A stretch of DNA of 64,000 bases from Panorpa germanica (GCA_963678705.1 OY783210.1:20027331-20091330), one strand, 5' to 3'; positions 36,477 through 50,448 are shown, numbered from the stretch's first letter. Notes: generated by a model from the letters alone, not told the origin. Program-made: numbers and translations.

Positions 36477-38348
36477 TATTGTGACTAAACATTTTGTACC
36501 AGTAATTCTACAAACTTTTAATAATAGTATTTATAATTCAATTTAAAGTAAAAAGATAATTGAATGTTGACAACAAACTGTATATAAAATTCAATTAAAA
36601 ACAATGGGTTTATCACAACAATACAGTCATTATTAAACATTGTTTATCAATAACAAATAATTACATTCCTTAAAATCGAGTTTCTTATCTTTTAATTTGA
36701 ATAGCATTTACTCGCTCAGTGGCGGACTCTATGCCAGGACTCAGTGGCGTATTATTAACGGAAGAAAACTGTACTTTGCCGTTGGGGCAACTTGTTTATA
36801 ATGATTATAAAACTTCCATCAGGGCTCGTATTAATTATCGTATGAAGCGGGGAAGAGAATGAAAAAATTCAGAGCTGGCTTCAGGTCCAGTAGACCCATT
36901 ACAATCTAACGAAACCGGACTACGCCTGGTAGAAAGTATCTACAACCTCTGAGACCTAATATAACAACGGTGTGAATTAAAGACATAAATTTCTAAAACT
37001 TTCATTTATCATTGTCAAACATAAATGATCGTTTTTCCATAACATTTCGAACTCTTGTTAGATATTCGGTCAATAGGAACCGAAACTTTCTTATAAATTG
37101 TGGTCTGAGTGAACTCCTTGCTCCAGCAAATCTGGAACACCTGCTCCTAACGTCTGGAGTTGAGTACCTGGTTAAATACAAACCATAATACATAGAAATA
37201 TGTGTTTGGTAGCATGTATCATACCAGCATATGGTAAGACATGAGTGAGGAGGAGGAGAAGTGGTTTAAGGGGAATAGAAACGAAATGAAATATTGTTTG
37301 GAGGTGAAATATTGAAAAATGATGATGTAATATGGCAGACACTGGATTAAATGTTATTTGGGTAAGCGAGGTGAAACTGAAGACTACAAAAACACTTCTA
37401 GTTGTGTTTTTTGAACTAACATGTTCGCAATGTATTCATCTAAATACATAAAAATATATGTCAGCGGCATAATAGCCAAGAGCATTAAGATCTTCTCGTT
37501 AGGCTGCTATGTTTCTTGTTGTAATTTCAGTTCATTTCGTTTTGTGTTTTTAAGTTGATATTAATACGATTTGGTTATCTATCTCGGTTGTTATCTATTA
37601 AAAATATAAAACATGTTCTATTATAAATTGTTGTACTAAAATAAATATTTTTGAAAGTTTTTGAGTTAGTACGATTTTAAAACATTCCCACATATACATA
37701 TATATAAAAAAAAGTCAAATATTCATATTAATATTTTATGTTCCATATACTTGAAAGTTTAATACAAAAATAATAAAACTTGTATGGTTTTGTAGGATTG
37801 GAATAGTATAAAAAATATTCAATGTTGTGTAACAGAAGTTAGATAGCAAAAAGTTTACAAAACACATCGTAACAATGGATCCCATAAACACCGTACAGGA
37901 ATACAGGAAGAATCCAGGATAGTAATAGGGATAAACAACGAAAGCTGAAATAGAACACGAAACACACGCTTCCGTGTAACCAGAAATGAAATATTCGAAC
38001 ATATTAGGAGTTATGTAACTGGAAATTGAATTCTGTGTTGATAGAAGAAGTAATCTATGTAAAATAAATATTTACAAAAAAATGTGTAACGGAATGTAAA
38101 TTCATATCAAAATCTATAACAAGCAGTGAAGCGTGGATGAAACAACAGGGGCACATGGTGTCAGATTTATACTGTATCTGGAATAAAATAAAATTTCATT
38201 CTTACGGTTCCATTTAGCGATGTGCCCGAGTACACCACCAATAGTATAAAAATATTTATAGTTAAAACGTAAAATCGATGTTAAAGCAGTTTGTAAATCA
38301 TATTTTAAAATATCGTGATGTGATTACATTACATAAGCGTCACATATA

Positions 38349-38468
38349 ATGACCGGAAAGCGACGTCTGGCTCCACCTTCGACGGTGAAGACGCCAACGC
38401 CCAGGTATAACGCCCCGTCACCCCCTTTTTACCACGCCAAATGTACAGGCGTCAGCTACGATGATTAA
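38349..38468 (+). CDS. Small GC-rich ORF or first coding exon, 39 aa
   Basis: In a strongly AT-rich stretch this segment is suddenly GC-rich and opens with ATG. It reads MTGKRRLAPPSTVKTPTPR, and a donor-like CCCAG/GTATAA at 38404/38405 could end a first exon in phase 2. Read through, the frame stops after 39 codons (last residues GVSYDD). The basic Pro/Thr-rich content is protein-like, but no homologue is recognised. In phase it could join the exon-like segment at 46683. Confidence 0.3.
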   Translation: MTGKRRLAPPSTVKTPTPRYNAPSPPFYHAKCTGVSYDD

Positions 38469-39122
38469 ATATCAATCAATTATTACCTAAAAGGGTTCAC
38501 GTAAAAATAAAAAGCATTTTTTTGTATTTTTGCGAAATGATTCCTATTTTCTGTCAAAGAAATTAGTGGTAACTAAATTGATGGATGCAAACACGTTATG
38601 GTTGCTGTAAAAGCAACCACTCCCTATGGAAATTAAAGTAATTTATGGGTCATGTCTTTACATAAAAATTCCATAGGAAAGTTTGCAAAATATGTGTGTT
38701 AATAAAATATCATTATATCTAATGTATTTATGCCCTGACCAAACTATTGGGCTATTAACGCCTTGAGGATAGTCCGCTACTGTCTTCAATGCTCATTTTA
38801 TGGCAATATAAAATTACGGTATAATTATAAACGTGTTAGAACCGTTATAAATTACTCAGTATATCTAAGTAATAATCATTATAATAATTAGACGAAAAGT
38901 AATTTTCACTTCAATGAAAAGAAAAAAGTTTAATACTTATAAAGCAAGCAAACATTGATTTTCGATAAAAATACAGATATAAAAAAAGGAAAAGGGTAAA
39001 AATGAGAAAATGTAATGAGGGTCTAGGGACATTTCCATCAAATGAAATCCAGATAACAAATGGCATGTTCGAGCTACGACCCCATGTCAGAAATTATATA
39101 TATATATCTTGAGTGAAAAAGT

Positions 39123-39123
39123 A

Positions 39124-39161
<38 letters not shown>

Positions 39162-39162
39162 T
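39123..39162. repeat. (AT)n microsatellite inside a perfect 40-bp palindrome
   Basis: AACACACA, then 12 TA units, then TGTGTGTT form one uninterrupted palindrome. The CA/TG borders are exact complements, so the whole block can extrude as a cruciform. Confidence 0.95.
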
Positions 39163-42100
39163 AGTTTTAGTTTTAGTCAAGAAAGGCTAGACGACGGTTA
39201 ACCGAATTTGAGTACAAAAAATTAATTAACATTAGTATAAATCCGAAATAACACTTAAACAAAATTTTATTCGCAAATAATAATGGATATATATTGAAAT
39301 ATAATTTACATATAAATATCTCTATCCCTTTTTATCTTATATAGTTTACATGCACACCTAAATGAAATAAATTCATTGTCTCATCTAAGACTGGTTTTGT
39401 TCTCTGTTAAGCTTTTAAATGTATAAGCTCTGTCAGTTCGTTACCATTGTGCTTTTGTGCTTTATCCAGTTTGATTAATTAATTCTTGGTGCAAATTAGA
39501 ATGGTACGAGTATTTTATTTGTAATATTTTGTATATGTTACTTTTAATCTTAATTAGTTAATAATTATCAAAATGTTTGTTGATAACAGACAATGATTAT
39601 GATTTATTATTTAGTCTGTGATTCATTCGAAGATAATTGTTGTTTTGATGAAAGCACAAATTCAAAATGGAACCCAGACCTATTAGATAATAGGAAGCCA
39701 TGCTTTGCTTACGTGGCAGATATTTTCTTTATATTCCAAGGCGGTTTTCATTTACGTCAACTTGTCATGAAGTAACAATATGTCATATTGATCGACCTGC
39801 GACCTGTCTCCCATTAAAACGTCTACGTTTCCCGTTGCTCTCTTTGCCATTAGAACCTTGTCCAGAAAATCGATAGAAAACAATTTGTGAGACATATGTC
39901 AGTAGCTGGAAATAATTTATGAGTTATTTTGTATTTATTAGGAGTACATTTATCAAGAATATGTATTGCTTATATTGACAACTGTTATTAGACGTTGACT
40001 AATTATGCTCGAATAGGTTGGGTTGGGTTCGGTTAATGCTTGAGGTGTAATTACCTGGACGAGTTTAATACAATACAAAGTAATATAATACAAAGATTAT
40101 AGCTTCTTTAGATTTTTTTTAGTTTTTACTTATAAACTTGCTCTAACATAATTTAAAATAAACTTAATCAAACTTTGCAGAACATACTTCCAGTTAAGTT
40201 ATAACTACTACTTTGAGTTCTAGCCGTTCACCAAGTCTTCTTCAAGTTTTCCTTTCTCCACTCCATGTCTGCCTCCTTACTTCTTTTCTGTACTGCCATC
40301 CACCTGCTTTATTACCTGTCTGCTGCGGTTTGTTTAGTAAAAATATGTTTGTGCCAGACAAGTGTATGTTTGAACTTTGTTATACCTTTAACTGAAGACG
40401 CCGTGACTTCTCCCAACTATGAATAACATTCTAAGACTGTTCTAATACTACTTTGATAACACATCCTATCAACATCCCGTATTCATATGTTCTTGCGTTT
40501 ATTATCATCTCCATCATCTTCTTCCTTCCGATTTTTTTTTCATTTTCGTCCGGTATTTGGTAAATTATGTTAGGTATTCTCCAAAATACTAGGTAGGAAA
40601 ATAGGATGGTAATGTCTTAATGATAGATAGATATATTTTCTTAAAGTTATTAAGCGTGGGGGTAAGGTCAAAACGATAAAAAAGAAGCATATTTTCGATA
40701 ATGTTTTTTGACGACACAGGTAATATATTATTATTTCTATAATTACTACATGATAAAATGATATTTGAAGAATACATTGTGAAATTTTCATAAATAAATA
40801 TCAAGAAATGAGGCATTGACAGCGAATCTCCGCATACGTCACAACGAAAAGTAACATTGCGGTGCCACTCATAACTCATCACTTGATTTTCTAAAATCAA
40901 AAAATCAAAATGATTTCATTAGTTGATAAGTTTATGCAAATATGTAAAGAGTGTACAAAATTTCAAAGGAATCGGTTCAGTAGATTTTGACCTAGAGAGG
41001 CTATGTGTGAGAAACCGAATATAAAGTTTCAAAGTAACACGAAAGCAGACCAGAGAGGTGAAGACTTAAAACTCTATATCTCCGACAGTTTTACTTCAAT
41101 CGACTTCAAATTTTTACACAATAAAGTTAATATGTTAACACACAATGTAAATAAATTAAGAAAGATATCATGAATGTGTAATTGGACGATATTAACAAAT
41201 TTCTAAACCAAAGTTATTTTCTATTTTTAATAAATAAAACAAATCAAGAATTATATTTTAAATAATTTATTAAAACTCTTATAAAGTTAAAGACATTTAT
41301 CTGATTGGCTATTGTATAATTGGATATAGACAGTTGTTCAAGATCATTAATATAAATTCTGTTTTCTAACGAGAAGAGATGATCATAAGATCAGAGAAAT
41401 CAAGGGGACAAGGGTATAAACGGGGAGAGTTTAGCAACGGTGAACAACAGAAAGGGTGGGTAATAAAATAAGGGTATACTATACAAGAGATATGGGGAAA
41501 TAATGGAAACGGTTCACGATCCTTATAAAGTTATACATTTCCCTCTTCACGGAGCTATGATTTTTTTTTTTTACATTGTGGTTTTCATTGTTACTTATGG
41601 TCCGTTTTCATACGTAATAATTTATTTTAATATTTACTACGTACTCAAAAAATATGAATTACTTTCCTTTTGTAATTATTTATTACATGTATATTACTAT
41701 AAATATTATGACGCTCTGTGGTTCTTTAGTTTGCTAAGGCTTTGATAAAACATTCAGGGATAATGGAATATGGTCTCCTTCAGAAGGAAAATAAATTCCA
41801 TTTTTCTCTTATTATTTGCATTTAAATCACTGTCATCGTCTATTCAGAGGTGTAGGATATATCTGAACGGAGGTTTGGGCAATCTGGATATATTTTTACT
41901 AAGGACGAAAAGATAGAATTAATACTTAGTTTATTTCCCCTTTCAATAATTGATAGAAAAAATTTTGGTTGAAATACATTTTTCAGTTTACAAACACCTT
42001 GAAAGAAAGAGGTACATCAAAGCATGGGTTAACAAAAAGAAAATCCTTCACAAGAAAATCAAATTATATTATTTATTTTATTTATTTAACTTTAGATTCT

Positions 42101-44224
42101 TTCCGAATGTTTTAATCTATAAATCTTGAAATTAACGACATTATTGATAGTAACTTCTAAAAACATCCAGTTACAAAAGTTCAAAACAGTAATTTTATTT
42201 AAAAAGTTTCAGTTTCTTGGTATAAATTAGTTAATAAAAAAAACAGTTTTTTTTATTAAAGCTATAAATCACGAAACAAAAATAAGCCGTCACTGTATAT
42301 ATCTAACATGTCATCTAATATATTCCCTTAGGGGAGGCAGTCCCTCTCCTCATTCCGCTTTTTTAAGGGGTAGTTTGTAGAGATGTGAAAAGGTTGAAGT
42401 CTACATCGATCTAGTTTTGCGTCTTGTCTTAAGACATCTACACACTTACTAGCTTGTTGAGTACAAGCATACTTGAATAAGAGAGAAATGTATGAATAAT
42501 GAATAGTACAAGGCTTAAGATTTCATGAATCAATCTTGGATCCTTATGTATTCACTGATATTGAAGTAAGCAATTAAGATTTAATTTTCAAAAGTTGGAG
42601 ATTGTTTTCTAAGTATCGTGTCATCGATATAAAACACCAATTATCGATATTTTGTGATCAACACTACTACATCAAATGTCAGAATCAAGCAATATAAATT
42701 GTTATAATAAAGAGGTCCACCGATAGGAAAGTCAGGTGTATATTTTTCTAGATCCAACTGAGAATTTCTACAATCACATAAAGTCGAATACATTTTCATT
42801 ATCTTTGATCATTGAAGTACGACGAAGTCCACTCCATCAAAGTCCCCTTACATATCGTACATAGAGGAGAGGAAAGGAAAATCACATAAAATAAAGAATG
42901 TGAAGGGAAACATCAACCCTGGAGAGTAGAGAAATACAGGTTGGGTCTCGATCCCAGTCCTAGGTCGGTCCAGATCCAGAAAATACGATTTGGATTGTGA
43001 TTTAAGTAAATGTATATCTGTTTGTATTAGTAGGAGAGGAAGGTATTGTAAAATGAGAAGATGAAAGGAAGGGAAGTGTTTGCAGACGTAATAGTCACTA
43101 ACAGATGAGACTAAAATGTGGTACGAACAATTCAAAAATAAATTCAAGATCATTGTGACACACGAATGGAATAAATCGTTTTACGCAATTCTAATATACA
43201 TACAATTTTATCTTTAATCAAAATTCTATATGTAATACAAATTAGGGCGGTGTCCTTATTTAAAAGATCTACAAAGGTGTCAATTTTATGGGTTTTTTAA
43301 TGGATAGAACAAGTTTTAAATTACATTAACATTTCGATATTTAATATTCTAATAATTGCGAGTACATGCTTTAATGTAGTGACGCCATCTCTTTATGAGT
43401 TCCGCAACTTCTTAAAGGACCTTCATACATTAAGACATGACTTGGAACGAATACATTCTGGCTACTTAAAGAAATTTGGAAGTGACCAAATGTTTGGCCA
43501 TTTGACTTTTTTACCATTTTATTTTTAATATGACAGATTTCTGATACAAAATTCTGTATAACACATATAAAATCAAATAAAGAATTTTTTTCCAAATATC
43601 TTTACCCAGAACTGAGAAACTGGTATCGGAACTTTAGTATTCTCCCCCTATGATTTTGTGACTGTCTCCTCTCCCTTAATAGAGTTTATATAATGCAACT
43701 ACAAGTAAATAAATTTATTTTAAACAACCGGTGAATAATCTACTTCCAAAGCATTCAATGATTCCGATTTCTTATTTTAATGTTAGTAATTTGTTTGGTA
43801 AAAGCTACCAACATGCACAAGAATAATACATCTTCAAACGTCCTTGACTTTCAATACCAAAACCTCTTCGAATAAATCTATTAAAGAAAAATATTGGTTT
43901 GAACGAAGAGGTTAAAGTTAAGGTTATATATTTATTGATACCCGTACGTAGACCGTCACGTATTATTTTTTTGTTGAAATGGAACAGTTTTTTTATATGA
44001 CATACTTGTACTTTACGAGTCACTAGGGTTCGAAGTTTTCCAGTTCCAGGACAAATACAATACGACCTTTAAAATATATTACTTACAATACCTACATCAA
44101 ATATATTTTTATTTATTGTTGAAAATCAAGAAAATGTATTAGATGAAATAGAATATGTGTTATTGTCGATCAGGTGAAGATTTGGGAGATGAAAGAACTT
44201 TTCTTCTTACATAAATCTATTTGC

Positions 44225-44740
44225 CGCGATTTCAACGACAAGGTCATATTCGCTTGAAGTTAATTTATTTTAATTAAATTTGGTTTATTATATTAATATC
44301 TGTAAGAATTTCCAGCACTTTTTTAATTTCTTCTGGATTGTCTGAAAGCATGTCCTTTAGTTCACCACTGATGTTGCGTTTTATTCGTTGTGTTTGATAT
44401 TGTGGGTAGGTTACTAGAAGATGTTGAACTGTTATTTGCGTCTGACAATTGCTGCACTGCGGAATTGTTGTGTTAATCATTAAGTGTTGATGCGTCAACC
44501 TGTTCTTTGTCTGAAGATGGCTTTTTCGAATTGTCTATTGTTTTGAATAAGAAGTTTCCCACTTGTTTGTATTTTCGTTAATCTATCTCAATTTGTTGTT
44601 ACTTATTTGCGTCCATCAATGGTTTCGAATTTGCCTCATACCCTGTTTAAACCATTTTATTAAATCTAAGTGTAATATATCAGAGACAAGAGTTCCTTCT
44701 ATAGCAGGCAACTTAACGGTTATTGATTTGCATATTTTGA
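44225..44740 (-). pseudogene. 5'-truncated non-LTR retrotransposon, RNase H/C-terminal part (copy A)
   Basis: The minus strand reads the end of an RNase H-bearing LINE ORF: GTLVSDILHLDL, then NTNKWETSY, then the Cys-His tail CSNCQTQITVQHLLVTYPQY. At least one in-frame stop and a deletion in the usual RTGHT-x-LTH motif show it is dead. The last coding part and 3' UTR match copy B at 51040-51520. No poly(A) tail remains at the 44225 end. Confidence 0.75.
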
Positions 44741-45885
44741 TGTGTTTTTCATTTTATTATTAATTATTTAATACAAGTTATTGTTTGTTTGTGTTGGAAT
44801 TAATCAAGTTACAGAATAATCACACTTCGTTTTTTACACATTTTTTCTTACCTTAAGGATGAACCAAATTTAATCAGCCACAATTTATAATACGCTCAGG
44901 CAACAACTAAAATCACAATCGAAATTGTAGAGTACACAACTCAAATCGAAGTTTACACTTGGCTTATGTAAGCGCACCGCTCGAATCAGAATCCATCGCG
45001 TAGTTTAACTTCGAAGGACAAAGAAACAAATATACCTGTTTTGCTTTAAATTAATATCAGTGTCTTATTTCCAAGAGATACCAGAAAAAGTCTATTGACT
45101 AACTATTGATGATTCTAACGACAAATGCAGGTACTGTGTCATCATTAGCCTGCGATAGCATCTGCAAATATCATAACACAGAACATTAGCGTGGGTTTAT
45201 GCTAATGATCTACTTAACATATCCCTAATTCCGCGCGCCTAGCCAGACCCAGTGCTCAGTATGTATTGAATAATAACTTAATTTATAATAAAGCTTTTTA
45301 AAACGGTTTCGCACACATTTGCATAGGGAAGCAACCAGCTCAGCTCGACTCAGCTCGGCTCGGCTTACTGCGACATCGTTGATGATGATTGTTATTACGC
45401 GCGTAATGTGCCGTGCGTGAACTTTGAACTACAAAGGTCTAAATGGTGAAAGCTGGAAGCTGAAAGGATAACGCCTTGAAACCCACCACTTAATGCAAAT
45501 GACTTTAATATGGATTTTATACCAGATTTAAATATGATGTATAAATAAACACTCCTTGAACAGATCATAGAAATAAACTGTGACATGTTTTGTTGAATGC
45601 TTGTTACCACCTTCGTCTTCGTCTTCGTATTCTAGATCTTCTTCTTATTCTTTATCTTGTATGTAAATTTATGCAATGCTTTAAGTGGAAGTAAGAATAT
45701 TCAACGGTAGACAATATAACCTAAATCTTACAATGTCTCAAGAAGTTGATAAAGTTAAATGAAATGTTTGAATACCAAACTGTTTAACTGGTTGACGCGC
45801 TTATGCGATTAGTGATTTTAAATCATAATAATAAACAAATTATATTTGTGAAGAAGAATTATTACCTTATAGAGCAAGATAACAG
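44741..45885. other. Intergenic DNA with GC-rich islands and a pentamer repeat
   Basis: Segments near 44950-45010 and 45225-45420 are CpG-containing and GC-richer than the background. They include CGCGCGCCTAGCC and ACGCGCGTAA. The block 45337-45366 is a pentamer-type repeat of GCTCA/GCTCG/ACTCA units. This could be a promoter region, but I see no adjacent coding exon. Confidence 0.35.
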
Positions 45886-46315
45886 AAAAATGTGTAAGAT
45901 TGAGTAGTGTTAGTATGTACAATGATCGTATGCCTACCTGCTAACTTGACCAGACGTCCATTTTTCAGGTATCATATAATCAAGGTTTATTTCTCACTCA
46001 CTCTCATGCGCACGGATTATGCCCTCTCGCTCCTACTCATAGCGGAATTAAAATTGGGTTTAGGGGATGTTTGGTCACTTGAATCGGCCTGTCCTCTTGT
46101 AAAACGTTTTAAAACAGTTGTCTCGCTAACATATATAAAAGTGGACCATCGGACAATAAAGAAGTTTAAGTAATTTTTTTGTCAGCTTTAAAGCGTCTGC
46201 AAGGTAATACAGGGTATTACAAGACAACTATTTTAAAACGTTTTACAAGAGGACAGATTGATATAAGGGGCCAAACATCCCCTAAACCCAATTTTAATTC
46301 CGCTATGAGTAGGAG
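45886..46315. mobile_element. Foldback MITE, copy 2, right arm truncated
   Basis: This copy has the same orientation and centre as copy 1 (shared core GTCAGCTTTAAAGCGTCTGC). It retains the full left arm, from AAAATGTGTAAGATTGAG at 45886 through CTCATGCGCACGGATTATGC. Its right arm stops at CGCTATGAGTAGGAG. The missing distal right arm is present in copy 1. The complete element would be about 570 bp with arms of about 240 bp. Confidence 0.75.
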
Positions 46316-46682
46316 ATAAGGGGCTATGAGAAAGGATAATTGAAAAGGAGCATGCATACAGTTTTGATCGTTGTTCTAGTGGATTAAGGAGAGGGAGAAC
46401 CGAAGTTAAATCTACCTATTTTATTATCAGATGCAATTTTAATATAAAATTCTAGATTTTATAAAAAAAACGTCATTATATCAGACATTTTCCATGTACA
46501 AGTCTGAACATCTTTTCAACATGCACAACTGTGGATAATTGGAGAACTGTAGTTTCTTTTCAATCTTTGATCAATAAGAAAGTCTTCAGCAAACTTTTTT
46601 TAAGGGATTACTACCGTCTTTGAATTACTAAGCTTAATCAATATGATATTATATTATATATTAACTGTTGATTTCTTTTTAG

Positions 46683-46738
46683 ATACTCAAGAAATCTTCA
46701 AGTTTTTCAGACCACTTCAGACAGTCAACTGAGATTCG
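46683..46738 (+). CDS. Candidate 56-nt exon on the plus strand
   Basis: It is flanked by a good acceptor (TTGATTTCTTTTTAG) and a consensus donor (TTCG/GTAAGTTTTT). Two frames are open; phase 2 in/1 out reads YSRNLQVFQTTSDSQLRF. The composition differs from its neighbours. It is phase-compatible with the segments at 38349 and 63502, but linking exons over such distances is speculative. Confidence 0.3.
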
Positions 46739-49700
46739 GTAAGTTTTTATTTCATTTAATTTAGCTTGTCAATTCTTTCTTAAACTTAATATGAAAAGAC
46801 ATTTTTGTACCCTGGACTTTTCATTTCTTGACTACAATATCTCTGGAACATATCTTCCAGAGTATGAACAGAATGCAGAATATGAACTTTCCCCAAAGTT
46901 GCGTACCGGGCCCCTGAATTTCTTGAGAAATGTCAGCATTGAATACCTTAATACACATGCAAAATTTCAACTATCTATCTTTTACGAATTAAAAGTAATA
47001 CAGCAAAAAAGGGCTCACTTTTTTCCAGTTTTTCCAAAATTACGGGTTTCCAGGAAATTCAGGGAAAAATCCGGGGACGCCAAAAGTCTTAGAATTTTTT
47101 TCTCTACGAAATAGGCAATTTTCAAAAACATTGACGGCGCCGTTTTCGCGCTGCCATACAAAATTCACTACCAAACATATAAGATCATAAGATGTTTATT
47201 GCGATTTTCAAGGCTTCTTCTTCAATTTATAAAAAATTTCTCGTAGCGGCTTAGGAAGTCAAAAAGTACGCAATTTTTCTTAGTAACATTAACGATATCC
47301 CTTAAAGCTTTAAGCTTAATTAAGTTATTTACTTAACAAGATTGGTTTTGTTTTAAATTAACTCTTGAAGAAGATCTTATTACACCCCCACCATCATACC
47401 ACACCTCCACTTCTCCCTCGTCTCCCACACAACCGCACAAGTTACGAAGAATTATACGCATTTTCATCAAAGGTCAAGAAAATAAATATTATACTCTCAT
47501 ATATTCCCAAAAGGTCACAGAGAGAAAATTTAAATTCGTTTTTATTCAGAACTTTTGAAAAACATCAAAGTAAAACATAATATGTACCAGTAATAAAAAG
47601 CAGCCATTGGTTAAATAAAAGAAAGTATATTTAAACATGGAAAAAACAAGTTAATAAATAATAAGGATGGAAAATGAAAAACCAAGATCACTAGGGAAAT
47701 TTCAATGCTTGCCTTTGTATGTTAAATTTACAATAAATTAATTATTTAATTTTGATGTTGCCGCTGTATTTAAACACGTAATGAACTTTGTTATTGTAGG
47801 TTAATGATGATGTAATTACCCTGAAGTTAAAACACCCTTAATACTCTTGGGAGTGGTGCACGGGTGACGGAGAGAGGGAAGCAAAGAGAGTGAGTTTATG
47901 TCTCAAGGTAGAAAGTCGATACATTGAAAATTGTAAAGTGATAAACAATTGTGCCAAGTCTTCCATCATCACCACAATTCAATTACCGCTAGTTCAAATA
48001 GTGGGTTTTGCAATTAAAATAGTCATTAGTGGATAATGCTATTGCTTTTTGTTCTAATCACAAAAACTATAAATTACATTTTCCAGTGGTAATTATAGAC
48101 AGAAATACGTATTATTCATTTTAAAGCATCGTTTTCTGTATTTCAGAGACTTCTAACAGTCTTAATGTGCACAGATTGTTACGGCTTTCAAATAATCGGC
48201 GTTTAATTATTTCATCTAGACTTTAATATGCTGATATCTCGTAAACAGAAACATAGAACGAAAAATCAATTATAAATCTTAAATGAGCATTTAAAAACAC
48301 CAAGAAATATAGCTCTGGTCCGGGAATCGAACCCGAAGACACAAGTAATAGTTAAGCATACTCGTATTACAAATACTTCCAATACTGTTTCAGCAAAGTA
48401 ACGAACCATGTTTACTCAAAGTACCAATGTGTTATTTGTGTTGCTAGTAATTCAGGCGTAGTATAACCTATAAAAATGTTTTTATATCAGTCAGTAAAAT
48501 ACTTTTATTTGTCAACAAAGCCAGAACATATAACAAGTTAAATAACAATTAAACCATTTAAACATAATATTTTACATACAATTCACAAGCTGTGACATTA
48601 GAATATTGCTTTTATACTCGTATCTTGAATATTGTTCTTATTTGGGTTTGCAAATGTGAAAGGTCATGGTTATACTTATATCTGGCTCTTAATTAAAGTA
48701 ATAAATTACGAGATAAATATAAACCTTGTTAGCGTGAAGGGACAAATTTAATAGCTGCAAAGTATTTAGAAACACGAGGGATAATACACGGGAAGGGTTT
48801 AAAGGGGAGGGATAAGGTCTACCTTACTCGTACGTATTAAATATTTAAATACATGGAGTTTTGTATGTGAAACTCAAAGCACAATTGCTTGAAATTTATA
48901 AATTAGAATCTATACATGAAATGTAATTTGTTATCGTTGAGGATTCGTACAAACTGATGCTTGTCACTTTTTGTCACTTATTTGAAAAAGAAAAGATATG
49001 ATCTATGACCTTGCAAGTGAAAATGTGTTGTAAAAATACATACATCTTAACTTTACTGTAAAGACACAGGATTTCTTTTATCTTTTCTTTTATTTTAGGT
49101 AATTTTCCTTCTTCTTCTTTTTCTGCCTTAGCGATCTTTTATAAATATGAAAATAATAACGGTTTTCTTTTTTGTACACTCTTTTTCTTTAGTTTCTCAT
49201 TTTCAGACTACCCTTGGTCTCAATTGATTTGGTGAAGGGGGTTCTTTCGTTAGATTTAACATCACGGAGCTTATTACCCTTTTACTTCCTTTCTTGTCAC
49301 ATCTTGATACACTTTGTCTTCTTCTACAACATAAATAATATTGGCTTAAGTCAGTCGTGTCTGCAGAGAGCGGTGGTTTTAAAAATGTAAATTATTTCAG
49401 TAAAAAAATATATACACAAATGTTACACTGCATTAACTATATGTAGCTATGTTCAATTTCTATTTCAAAAAATTTTTGAATTAAATTTCGGAATAGAATT
49501 TCGAGTAGAATCCAATTATTGAAATATTAATTAACAGAAACAATTTCTAACAATAAGGTATTAAAGTTATTGTAATAAATAACAGATGAGACTTGTTGTT
49601 GACCAAGTATTTGAACCCCTTCATTATCTAATAATAGCCGGCCCATTGGTTATTCAAAATGGGCACCATGGGGACGATTTGCTAATTGTCAATGTGAATT

Positions 49701-50448
49701 ATGTATAACATGTTACGCATCAAAACGGAAGTACTCCAGACCCGGTTTGCTTCATACAATTACATCTGTGGACCACAGCCCAAGCCGACCGCTAATAACG
49801 CGCGGGTCCCTGGTCAACCAGAGGTGGAAGCCGTACTTCACCTTCCTCCTCTCTTCTTCCACTCCCAGATGGATTAAACTGTTTGGATGGGACTCATATG
49901 TTAAACACATTAAAAAACTTTTAAGCAGATTTAATTATACTTAGCGAGTAAAAATTAACAAAAAATGTTAATTATATTAGTTACAGTTATACAGATAATG
50001 ATTTTTTATTAGAGGGGCTCTGCAAGAGGGTGTGGAAAAGAACAGACTCTAATTTATTATTAAATTTAGATGAAATAAATGTAGTTTTTGTAATAATCAG
50101 CAACAAAAGAATTTGTATTAGATTGTCGATAAAAAATAGAATAACATTTAGTCCAATGGTTTGTTTATCGTGTTCAAATGATCTAGAACAGTCCAGAATA
50201 AAACAAATCCGACTGCGTGATTACTATGTCTGTTTTTTTTTATTAAAATACTATTTTTATAGATAATTATCAATAGAGAAATGCAGTTTGTCTATCAAAA
50301 TATGACAGCAAGTACTTTTAATTAAAATTTAACAGCTGGCATACTGCGTCCTTGGAAAAATTGGAATTTAACTAGAAAATATAGCAATATTAATTTTCAA
50401 AAGGAATTTTTGTGGTTCCAACTCATTAAAAGTCAGTGGAAGAAAGTT

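Larger units (their letters stand above)
34771..44224. other. AT-rich DNA with scattered repeats, no firm gene
   Basis: The frames here are short. The minus frame 37193-37002 is Arg-rich and coding-like (SSLRPQFIRKFRFLLTEYL) and lies near two hAT-like termini (CAGTGGCGGACT at 36718, CAGTGGCGTATT at 36741), so it may be a transposon scrap. The minus frame 40900-40589 contains CDVCGDSLSMPHFL, which loosely resembles the Cys-His tail of non-LTR elements. Neither is secure. Confidence 0.4.

Noticed and set aside
40589-40900. Minus frame with CDVCGDSLSMPHFL resembling a non-LTR Cys-His tail
   Set aside because: Too degenerate and isolated to assign; could be chance.
42940-42965. GGGTCTCGATCCCA, similar to a Pol III B box
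   Set aside because: Has an extra base against the B-box consensus and no A box at the right distance; not enough for a SINE or tRNA.
48321-48335. CGGGAATCGAACCCG, complement of a tRNA T-arm
   Set aside because: No acceptor-stem partner, D arm or anticodon arm in the expected positions; at most a tRNA-derived scrap.
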